NCBI GenBank assembly: GCA_027353565.1
Contig: DAIEHO010000190.1
Span: 1 to 5,502, forward strand
DNA length: 5,502 nt
Direction: 5' to 3'
Origin: Propionibacteriaceae bacterium
GTDB lineage: Bacteria; Actinomycetota; Actinomycetes; Propionibacteriales; Propionibacteriaceae
Every line of letters begins with the position of its first letter. Within the stretch, counting starts at the first letter, position 1. The position numbers were made by a program, and so were the translations under genes. Below, in pieces: positions 1-5,502 of this stretch. The notes under the pieces were generated by a model. The model ran no database searches and was not told where the DNA came from. It saw only the letters and a program-made list of their open reading frames with translations.

Positions 1-32
1 CGCCTTGTCACCGCGGGCGACGACGCGGTCAT
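1..32 (-). CDS. Start of a further downstream gene (partial, product unknown)
   Basis: An ATG at bases 32-30 overlaps the TGA stop of the preceding EEP gene in the ATGA arrangement that is typical of translationally coupled genes. The frame stays open to the window edge and reads Met-Thr-Ala-Ser-Ser-Pro-Ala-Val-Thr-Arg, with mostly G or C in third positions, which looks like an ordinary actinobacterial N-terminus. A short Shine-Dalgarno-like GAGG lies at 40-37, four bases before the ATG, which is somewhat close. Nothing about the function can be read from ten codons. The alternative is that this is chance and the stretch is merely the 3' flank of the EEP gene. Confidence 0.4.
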   Translation of the reverse strand, partial: MTASSPAVTR

Positions 33-1048
33 CGCGCCTCGAACATCGCGACGAGGGCCTTGTGGTCCGAGCCGCGCACCCTTGTGTAGCGGGGGCGCCA
101 CGCCCGTACGACGCCGGAGTGCAGCGCATGGTCGATGCGGATCAGGGAGGGGGCCCCTGCCCACAGGGCGGGCCACGATGTCTGCCACCCCGCCGCGCCC
201 GCCGACGCCGACATCGCGTTCCGAAGCCCCGCCTCTGCCAGGCGACGCATGGTCAGGTGCTCCTCGATGGCGTTGAAGTCGCCCACGACGACGAGGTTCT
301 CGTCCACGTGGTCCCGAACGAGCTCCAGGACCTTCCTCCCGTCGGACTCCCACAGCCTGCTGCCCATCTGCGGAGGAGCTGGGTGCACCGTCGCCACCGT
401 CCACGGCACCCCGCGCACAGTCGTCGTCGCGAGGACGGATGTGAAGCGTGTGTCGCCGTTCGCGACGAGTGTCAGCGGGGTCCGTGACCAGAGCGTCGTG
501 CCGCCCGCATCATCCCGACTGGTCCCCAGCCGATAGGGGAAGTCGCCGGACAGGACAGCCTGCAGGCCGTCGTCGAAGCGAGGGGTGTTCTCTTGGATCG
601 CCACCACGTCGACGGCCCGTGCGAGCTCCGCGACCTGACGGATGTCGGCTCTGCCGAACAGGACGTTCGCCGACATCACCCTGAGCGTCCTGGCGCTGCC
701 TGGCACTTCCGTCCTGCCAGGGCTCAGAAGGCGAGGTCGCAGGGCGGCGGCGATGGCTGCCCCGGATGCGGCAGCCCACAGCGACCGCCCGACCCGTGAC
801 TCGCCCGACACCGCCATCCCCGCGCACATCGCCGCCAGCGCGACCCGCACGTGCGGGATCCCGCAGGCGGCAGCCGCGGCCACGGGGGACGTGGGCTGCA
901 GCTCCGGGACGAGGTCGAGAGCCACGACGGGGAGCAGGCCGAGGCCCACTCCTGCGGCGACGGTCCGGGCCAAGGGCCGGCGTCGATGGGCCCAGCTCGT
1001 CGTCGTCACCCGTCGATGATGCCAGCCCACAGGGAGCTGGACGCTCAC
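29..1048 (-). CDS. Membrane-anchored endonuclease/exonuclease/phosphatase (EEP) family protein
   Basis: This is a member of the EEP (DNase I/exonuclease III/sphingomyelinase-like) metal-dependent phosphoesterase fold; the substrate cannot be told from sequence. Numbering from the GTG at 1048 (339 residues), the C-terminal two thirds carries the family motifs in order: MSAN (Asn128), VVAIQE (Glu153), TVHP (His222), VVGDFNA (Asp257, Asn259), RIDH (Asp306, His307) and GSDH (Asp328, His329). All expected metal and catalytic residues are present. The N-terminal third has three hydrophobic segments, near residues 29-48, 55-81 and 88-105. Arginines before the first and between the second and third suggest an inside N-terminus and a catalytic domain outside the membrane (inference). 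The GTG at 1048 overlaps the upstream TGA as GTGA, and purine-rich AAGGAGG/GGAGGA tracts precede it at a long spacing (about 15 bases from the nearer one). Other possible starts are GTG at 1084 and GTG at 1009, the latter giving a typical VTTTSW N-terminus but with no visible ribosome site. It is probably co-transcribed with the dehydrogenase genes, but a shared role is not evident. Confidence 0.85.
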   Translation of the reverse strand: MSVQLPVGWHHRRVTTTSWAHRRRPLARTVAAGVGLGLLPVVALDLVPELQPTSPVAAAAACGIPHVRVALAAMCAGMAVSGESRVGRSLWAAASGAAIAAALRPRLLSPGRTEVPGSARTLRVMSANVLFGRADIRQVAELARAVDVVAIQENTPRFDDGLQAVLSGDFPYRLGTSRDDAGGTTLWSRTPLTLVANGDTRFTSVLATTTVRGVPWTVATVHPAPPQMGSRLWESDGRKVLELVRDHVDENLVVVGDFNAIEEHLTMRRLAEAGLRNAMSASAGAAGWQTSWPALWAGAPSLIRIDHALHSGVVRAWRPRYTRVRGSDHKALVAMFEAR

Positions 1049-2634
1049 CGACCGAGCAACGCGTCCTCCGCCTCCTTGGTCCACATCCCGTCGTTGAGCT
1101 TGGCCGCGACGTGCGGGAGCTTGTCCGCCATCTCGGCCACGCGCACGTACCCGAGGTCGGGCAGCGTCGGGTAGACCATGATCTTGCCGCCCGAGGTGCG
1201 GTTGTTGACCGCCTCGATGGCCTCCGGGACGCCCGCCATGCCGCTCACCGCGTCGAGCGAGATGTTCGTGTCCACGGTCCCCTGCTCCACGAGGTGCAGG
1301 ACGGTGTTCATGTCGACGATCCTGGAGCCGGACGTGCCGACCAGGTACACGCCGCGCGACACGATGCCATCCAGGTCGAGCTCGGCCATCGTTCCGATCG
1401 CGAACCCGGCGAACGCGTTGACGATCGACCCCTCGCCCGCGAGGTCGATGGCCTGCGCGAGAAGGACCGGCACCGGAACCATGACCGCGACGTACGTGTA
1501 GCCGGGCTGTAGCGGGTCGTTCTTCGAGTTGATGACACGGACGGGCAGGTGGTGCGCCTCCGCGATCGGACCGAGGACCTTGGCCAGGCGAGCGAGCCGG
1601 TCGTCGTCGACGTCCACGGCGTCGAGCGTGAGGCCGTCGAGGTCGGAGACGGCGGTACGCACGGTGTGCATGAGCCCCATCGGACCCGCAGCCCCGATCA
1701 CGGCGACCTTGTCGCCCGAGCGCAGCTCGCAGGTCGCCGGGATCTTCGCGTACGCGTCCCGCGCGTCCTCACCCGTCGTACCGACGTAGCGGATGAGGTC
1801 GTAATGCACCCGCCCCACGTCGACCTTCACGCGACGACCGAAGGAACCGCCCTTGGTGACGATGGCGATGATGCCGCGACCCGCAAGCTTCGCCCCCAGC
1901 GCCTCCACCTCGTTCGGATCGCAGCCGGCGTACACGATGTCGTCGTAGCCCTCCCCCGCCTCGGCGACGCTCGCCACGCGGTCGACGGACCCGGAAACCG
2001 CGTACAGCTCCTCGGTCCCCGTGGCGTCTCCCACGACGAGCGCTCTGCCGCCGGCCTTCGGCTGCTGGCGCTCCGGCCACGCGTACGACGCCTGGACGCA
2101 CGCCCACGGCTCGATGAGCGCGACGGCGGATGCCGACGGAGCGTCGCTGACCGGGATGAGGAACCGTTCCCCGGTCGTCGGGTCGAGCACGACCCGCTCG
2201 TCCACGAGGGCGTACTCCTCGAGGGCGCCGTCGAAGTTGTAGCCGAACGACCCGTTGGACGACGCCGTCGGCAGGTGCCGGTAGTCGGTCTGCACGAGCA
2301 CGCGCTCACCGACCGCGTGGCGGCTGACCTCGGAACCGACGGCGACGATGCGCGCGACCGGCTCGTGGCCCGGCACGACCGGCTGGCTGCCCGGACGGTA
2401 CGTCGGGATCTCGGCGAGCTCAGCCGGAGTCAGACCGCCGAGCACCTCACTCTTGCGGGGGTGGCGGTCGAACGCGTGCATGAGCTTGGTGTCGCTGAAG
2501 CAGATGCCGCTCGCCTCCATCTTGAGAAGGATCTGCGTGGGGCCGACCGCCGGTACGGGCTTGGAGCGGTTGAGGCGCACCTGGTCGACGCCGTAGATCT
2601 CGATGGCGTTCTGCGTGGTCGGGAACTCGGTCAT
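1045..2634 (-). CDS. SorE-like zinc-type alcohol dehydrogenase with an extra Rossmann-like segment
   Basis: This is a medium-chain dehydrogenase/reductase, predicted cytoplasmic, oxidising or reducing a polyol/ketose or similar alcohol with NAD(P). Numbered from the ATG at 2634 (529 residues), the GroES-like domain has Cys45 in GICFSD, GHE at 89-91 and Glu175 in ALIEPW, the usual catalytic zinc ligands. The four-cysteine structural zinc loop is absent, as in L-sorbose-1-phosphate reductase (SorE), which it also recalls in its VGTSG and SGGKIMVYP stretches (432-436, 481-489). The cofactor motif GAAGPMG is at 314-320, with acidic Asp341 after the second strand favouring NAD over NADP. Unusually, about 110 residues (193-302) between the GroES half and this motif look like a second, degenerate Rossmann unit ending in VGTTG (284-288). 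Together with a tail after about residue 490, this makes the protein far longer than the usual 340-410 residues. The ATG at 2634 is preferred because AGGA at 2645-2642 sits seven bases upstream; an in-frame GTG at 2640 would add two residues but lies one base from that site. The substrate is unknown; SorE-like is a resemblance from memory, not a database match. Confidence 0.9.
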   Translation of the reverse strand: MTEFPTTQNAIEIYGVDQVRLNRSKPVPAVGPTQILLKMEASGICFSDTKLMHAFDRHPRKSEVLGGLTPAELAEIPTYRPGSQPVVPGHEPVARIVAVGSEVSRHAVGERVLVQTDYRHLPTASSNGSFGYNFDGALEEYALVDERVVLDPTTGERFLIPVSDAPSASAVALIEPWACVQASYAWPERQQPKAGGRALVVGDATGTEELYAVSGSVDRVASVAEAGEGYDDIVYAGCDPNEVEALGAKLAGRGIIAIVTKGGSFGRRVKVDVGRVHYDLIRYVGTTGEDARDAYAKIPATCELRSGDKVAVIGAAGPMGLMHTVRTAVSDLDGLTLDAVDVDDDRLARLAKVLGPIAEAHHLPVRVINSKNDPLQPGYTYVAVMVPVPVLLAQAIDLAGEGSIVNAFAGFAIGTMAELDLDGIVSRGVYLVGTSGSRIVDMNTVLHLVEQGTVDTNISLDAVSGMAGVPEAIEAVNNRTSGGKIMVYPTLPDLGYVRVAEMADKLPHVAAKLNDGMWTKEAEDALLGR

Positions 2635-2641
2635 GGTCACA

Positions 2642-2645
2642 TCCT
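2642..2645 (-). promoter_or_regulatory. Ribosome binding site deciding the alcohol dehydrogenase start
   Basis: AGGA on the minus strand lies seven bases before the ATG at 2634 and immediately after the TGA stop (2649-2647) of the aldolase/SDR gene. The in-frame GTG at 2640 is only one base from it, so the ATG is the better start. The site is short and therefore only modest evidence. Confidence 0.5.
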
Positions 2646-2646
2646 G

Positions 2647-4620
2647 TCAGTTGAGCATGTTCTGGCCGCCGGTGACCGGAAGGGCCTGACCGGTCTCGTA
2701 CTGCTGTTCGACGACGTAGGTGACGGCACGGCCGACGTCACTGGGAAGGCAGCCGCGACCCATGGGCACCTTGGCCTCGTAGAAGTGACGGACGTCGTCG
2801 ATCGTCGTCGCTCCCTCCACCTTGCCCGCCCGTAGGTACTGGACGAACAGGCCGCGCTCCGGGTCGGACCACAGCGGCCCGTCGAGGAAGTTGCCGGGGC
2901 AGACGGCGTTGACCTTGATGCCGTACTCGATGAGCTCCAGCGCGAACGACTGCGTGAGACCGATGCCACCGAACTTCGACCCTGAGTACGCGAAATTGCG
3001 CTTCGAGCCCTCGAGACCCGACTTCGAGTTGATCTCGATGATGTCGAACAGCCGGTCCGGGCGGGCTGCGTGCTGGGTGGCGAGAACCGGCGCGACGGCG
3101 CGTACGCCGAGGAAGTAGCCGCGGTAGTTGATGTTCGTCACGAAGTCGAAGTCGGCGACCGACTGGGTCATCACACCGTCTGCGCGCAGCACCCCTGCGT
3201 TCGAGATGAAGACGTCGAGACCACCAAGCTGCCGGACGACCTGGTGGATCGCGTCGAGCTGCGAATCGGGGTCCGAGACGTCGACCCCCACGGCGAGGGC
3301 CTTACCCGACCCGTACTGAGCGGCCAGACGCTCGGCCTGGGCGGTCGCGCCAGCGAGGTTGAGGTCGGCGAGGACGACGGTCGCGCCCTCGGCGAGCAGC
3401 GACTCCGTGATGCCGAGCCCGAATCCTTGGGCGGCGCCCGTCACGTACGCGATCTTGCCGGTCAGCCTTCCGACCGCCGCGCCCGCCGCGACCTTCTGGC
3501 GGTACGCCTCGGCCTCCCAGGTCTCGATGAAGCCACGCTGAGCGGGGTCCATGACCTGGACGGCGCCGATCCGGTTCGCGTCCCGGGTCACTCGCAGGGC
3601 GTCGGTGAAGACGGCCAGCGCGTTGTCCGCGGCCGCCTTGTCCTTGCCGGCGGCAAAGACGACGGTGCGCGGTACGACGACGATGACGGGCGCCTTGCCG
3701 TACGTGGCGGTGAAGTCGGCGACGGCGGCGGTGGTGGCTTCGGCGGCCTGGGCGATGTCGTCCACCTCGACCACGCACGGAAGCGAACCCGCATAGACGA
3801 TCTGGTCGGGGATGAGCGGCCCGCCCGTGAGCATTGCGGAGCCTGGTCCGGTCTCGGCCCGGACCAGGTCGCTCGTGTCGCTCGCCACGACAGCCAGGCC
3901 CTCGCCGCCCAGCAGGCCCCGAAGGGTCGGAGCGATCGCGCCGACGAGGGTGCGGGTCCCGGCCGTGTCGGCCGCGGGTGCCGCGGGCAGCGGTACGGCG
4001 TCGATGGCGGCCTGGACCGCCCGTGTGACCGTCGCCACGTGAGTCCTGATCTCGGCAGCCGTCTCGCCTGACACGATGATGCCGTGGTTGCGCAGCAGCG
4101 TGATCTTCGGCGCAGGCTTGCCCGTCCGAGACGTGTACGACTCCCGGACGGTCGCGATCTCGCGTGCCAGCGGGACCCCTGGGTCGATGTAGTCGACGAC
4201 GATCGCCTCGTCACCGAGAAGCTTCTCGGCAAGTGCGACCGCATCGGCGTTGCACGTGAGCGCGTTCGCGGTGAGCGGGTGCAGGTGCAGGACCAGAGGA
4301 TCGTCGATGAGGGCGTGGAAGAGGATCTCCACGCTCGGACGGCGCCCGCCGGCGTAGCTCGGCACCAGAGCTGCCGCCGCGGCGGCCATGACCGGGTCGC
4401 CCTCGACGGGGGCGTCGCTCACGAGAGCGTCGAGCAGCGGCCGGAGGTGGAGCGGCACGAGGTCGGCCTCGGTCAGCGTCAGCAGCGGGACGCCGCTGGG
4501 CTTGATGTGGAGGACGCCGTCGACCTTGACCGAGGCGTTCCCTCCCCCGGCGCGCGAGTACTCCGGCTCACCGAAGGTGTTGGCGACCTCGATGAGGTCG
4601 GCGAACAGCTGTTCAGACAT
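2647..4620 (-). CDS. Bifunctional class II aldolase/short-chain dehydrogenase fusion
   Basis: This is a 657-residue predicted cytoplasmic fusion enzyme. Residues 1-215 are a class II aldolase/adducin domain: GGGNAS at 25-30, PSG at 41-43, acid/base Glu98, and zinc ligands His112, His114 (HLHP) and His179 (NHGI). Residues about 220-385 form a middle domain seen in rhamnulose-1-phosphate aldolase/dehydrogenase fusions. Residues about 386-657 are a classical SDR: cofactor motif TGAAQGFGLG at 394-403, Asp419 favouring NAD, NAG at 474-476, Asn498, catalytic Ser532, Tyr545 and Lys549 (YSGSK). The SDR end (INSKSG, FGGIGLTQS, TGQALPVTGGQ) closely recalls sorbitol-6-phosphate 2-dehydrogenase (SrlD/SorD). 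The expected chemistry is cleavage of a ketose phosphate to dihydroxyacetone phosphate plus an aldehyde, with the SDR acting on that aldehyde or on a polyol phosphate. The ATG at 4620 has AAGGGA at 4633-4628 seven bases upstream, 12 bases after the previous stop. It is often annotated as a rhamnulose-1-phosphate aldolase/dehydrogenase, but motifs differ from that group as I recall it and no rhamnose gene is visible, so no symbol is given. Both active sites look complete. Confidence 0.95.
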   Translation of the reverse strand: MSEQLFADLIEVANTFGEPEYSRAGGGNASVKVDGVLHIKPSGVPLLTLTEADLVPLHLRPLLDALVSDAPVEGDPVMAAAAAALVPSYAGGRRPSVEILFHALIDDPLVLHLHPLTANALTCNADAVALAEKLLGDEAIVVDYIDPGVPLAREIATVRESYTSRTGKPAPKITLLRNHGIIVSGETAAEIRTHVATVTRAVQAAIDAVPLPAAPAADTAGTRTLVGAIAPTLRGLLGGEGLAVVASDTSDLVRAETGPGSAMLTGGPLIPDQIVYAGSLPCVVEVDDIAQAAEATTAAVADFTATYGKAPVIVVVPRTVVFAAGKDKAAADNALAVFTDALRVTRDANRIGAVQVMDPAQRGFIETWEAEAYRQKVAAGAAVGRLTGKIAYVTGAAQGFGLGITESLLAEGATVVLADLNLAGATAQAERLAAQYGSGKALAVGVDVSDPDSQLDAIHQVVRQLGGLDVFISNAGVLRADGVMTQSVADFDFVTNINYRGYFLGVRAVAPVLATQHAARPDRLFDIIEINSKSGLEGSKRNFAYSGSKFGGIGLTQSFALELIEYGIKVNAVCPGNFLDGPLWSDPERGLFVQYLRAGKVEGATTIDDVRHFYEAKVPMGRGCLPSDVGRAVTYVVEQQYETGQALPVTGGQNMLN

Positions 4621-4627
4621 CCATGGT

Positions 4628-4633
4628 TCCCTT
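4628..4633 (-). promoter_or_regulatory. Ribosome binding site of the aldolase/SDR fusion gene
   Basis: AAGGGA on the minus strand sits seven bases before the ATG at 4620. Its first A is the last base of the TGA stop of the PHP-like gene, so termination and re-initiation are probably coupled. It supports the start at 4620; the out-of-frame ATG at 4624-4622 is only three bases away from the site. Confidence 0.6.
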
Positions 4634-5502
4634 CAGCCGCCGATGATGGCGGCACCTTCGGCGACGAGGTCCTCGGCCGGTGCCGCGAGCCGGCCGTCTG
4701 CGTCCACATAGCCCACCAGGCCCGCGGCCACCCGCGCCTGGTGGGCGGCCACGATGCAGGTGCCCCGCCAGAACGCGGCGCGGGCTGCATCCGACATGGG
4801 CCCGTCGGTACAGGCCGGGTCGAACGGGATGCGGTCGGCCGTGTTGTGCTCGGTGCCGGCGACGACCTCGATCCCGGCCGCGACGAACGCGGAGACGTAC
4901 TCGTCGACTGTCGCCGACCTGTTGCGGATCGGGATGAGCTCGGCGAGGTGGATACCGCGCTCGACGAGGCGCCCGGCGAGAGCTGCCGGGGGCTCCTCGA
5001 ACGGGCAGACCGGGTCCACGCCGTCGGCCAGTGTCGGATAGCACGGGATGCCGCCCATGGCGAGCACATACGCATAGGCGGCCTCGAACGACAGGGGGAC
5101 CTCCGTGGCGAAGCCCGCGGTACCGGCCTTCAGCAGCTTCGACCGGATCTCTCCCTGCATCCCCACGGCGTCGTCCAGGGAGGCCTTCGCCGGTGAGCCG
5201 TACGCCCTCTCGAGGACGCCTGCCCGGTCGGCCTCGGGGAGGGCGGAGACGGCCTCCTCGACGGCGCGCGCGATGTGGCGCTCCTGGAGCGACACCCACT
5301 CGACCGGGACCCCACCGCGGACGGCGACGTCGGATGCGATCGCCCCGGCTGTCAGCGGCGTACCCAGCCCTGCGGCTTGGAGGTGCCCGTCCAGGCGCTG
5401 GATCATCTGCTCGGCGCGCGAGTCGTTGCCCTCGCGGATCTCGGCGGCAGTCTTCGCGGCCTCGGGCGACTTCTCCCTGAACGGGTCGATGCCCTTGCCG
5501 CA
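4633..5502 (-). CDS. PHP-like phosphoesterase-type protein, C-terminal part (5' end outside window)
   Basis: The frame is open from the window edge to a TGA at 4635-4633, giving 289 residues; the true start lies upstream, so the ATG at 5406-5404 is internal rather than the start. Counting from the window edge, several stretches match the layout of the latter half of PHP-domain proteins. ERHIA at 74-78 resembles the TRPHLA segment; a helix and GGIPCYP at 150-156 sit where these proteins usually have a GG..LAHP turn; AELIPI at 187-192 resembles the G-I-E-V-Y strand; and AGIEVVAGTEHNT at 209-221 resembles the closing strand that usually ends G-S-D-x-H. A short C-terminal extension follows, with an AHQ at 253-255. 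The HxH motif expected in the N-terminal part is not in view. PHP proteins hydrolyse phosphate esters using two or three metals; here two expected ligands appear changed, so activity is uncertain. It precedes the aldolase fusion by 12 bases and is probably co-transcribed, which suggests a role in the same carbohydrate pathway. The family call is moderate; the coding call is firm. Confidence 0.8.
   Translation of the reverse strand, partial: CGKGIDPFREKSPEAAKTAAEIREGNDSRAEQMIQRLDGHLQAAGLGTPLTAGAIASDVAVRGGVPVEWVSLQERHIARAVEEAVSALPEADRAGVLERAYGSPAKASLDDAVGMQGEIRSKLLKAGTAGFATEVPLSFEAAYAYVLAMGGIPCYPTLADGVDPVCPFEEPPAALAGRLVERGIHLAELIPIRNRSATVDEYVSAFVAAGIEVVAGTEHNTADRIPFDPACTDGPMSDAARAAFWRGTCIVAAHQARVAAGLVGYVDADGRLAAPAEDLVAEGAAIIGG

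Noticed and set aside
2635..2646. An intergenic terminator or promoter between the fusion and the dehydrogenase
   Set aside because: The gap is only about 12 bases and holds just a ribosome site. No hairpin or promoter boxes fit.
1549..2835. A 428-codon open frame on the plus strand opposite the alcohol dehydrogenase
   Set aside because: It is an antisense shadow produced by high GC content. It is rich in Arg, Asp, His and Val without family motifs, and runs across the boundary of two well-supported minus-strand genes.
3070..4071. A 333-codon open frame on the plus strand opposite the aldolase/SDR fusion
   Set aside because: The opposite strand encodes complete SDR motifs with catalytic residues, while this frame has low-complexity Gly/Arg/Asp content and no recognisable domain.
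2647..4620. Naming the fusion RhaD/RhaE (rhamnulose-1-phosphate aldolase/lactaldehyde dehydrogenase)
   Set aside because: The domain order agrees, but the N-terminal motifs differ from the rhamnose enzymes as I recall them, the SDR resembles sorbitol-6-phosphate dehydrogenase, and no rhamnose isomerase, kinase or regulator is in view.
4084..5196. A 370-codon open frame on the plus strand across the PHP-like gene and the start of the fusion
   Set aside because: It spans two minus-strand genes and their ribosome site, has no recognisable motif, and shows the Arg/Val/Asp bias of an antisense shadow.
4633..5406. Treating the ATG at 5406 as the start of the PHP-like gene
   Set aside because: The same frame continues open with protein-like, coding-biased sequence for 32 more codons to the window edge, and no ribosome site precedes this ATG.

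Overview
The window looks like a piece of a high-GC actinobacterial chromosome. G and C dominate third codon positions, GTG is a plausible start for one gene, and the protein style (Ala/Arg/Val-rich, with an Arg-rich N-terminus) fits. This is a judgement from composition; I computed no GC value and did no taxonomic search. I cannot name the genus.

All supportable genes lie on the minus strand, so the window reads from right to left as one tightly packed set. In transcription order they are: (1) the C-terminal 289 residues of a PHP-like phosphoesterase-type protein, whose start lies beyond base 5502; (2) a 657-residue fusion of a class II aldolase/adducin domain, a middle domain and a short-chain dehydrogenase (SDR) related to sorbitol-6-phosphate dehydrogenase; (3) a roughly 529-residue zinc-type medium-chain alcohol dehydrogenase that resembles L-sorbose-1-phosphate reductase (SorE) but carries an extra degenerate Rossmann-like segment; (4) a membrane-anchored endonuclease/exonuclease/phosphatase (EEP) family protein; (5) the first ten or so codons of a further gene that starts at base 32 with an ATGA overlap and leaves the window on the left. 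Gaps between genes are about 12 bases or are 4-base overlaps, so no internal promoter or terminator is expected, and I saw none.

Genes 1-3 look like a carbohydrate or polyol catabolic module. A SorE-like reductase/dehydrogenase and an SrlD-like SDR would interconvert a ketose and a polyol (possibly phosphorylated), and the class II aldolase would cleave a ketose phosphate or similar hydroxy-carbonyl compound. The fusion has the same domain order as rhamnulose-1-phosphate aldolase/lactaldehyde dehydrogenase proteins, but its local motifs differ from what I recall of those, so the true substrate is open. No transporter, kinase, isomerase or regulator lies inside the window. Genes 4 and 5 may simply be downstream passengers.

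The most unusual points are the apparent second, cofactor-motif-less Rossmann-like segment in the alcohol dehydrogenase, the PHP-like protein with non-canonical residues where metal ligands are expected, and the combination of these enzymes in one probable operon of unknown substrate.
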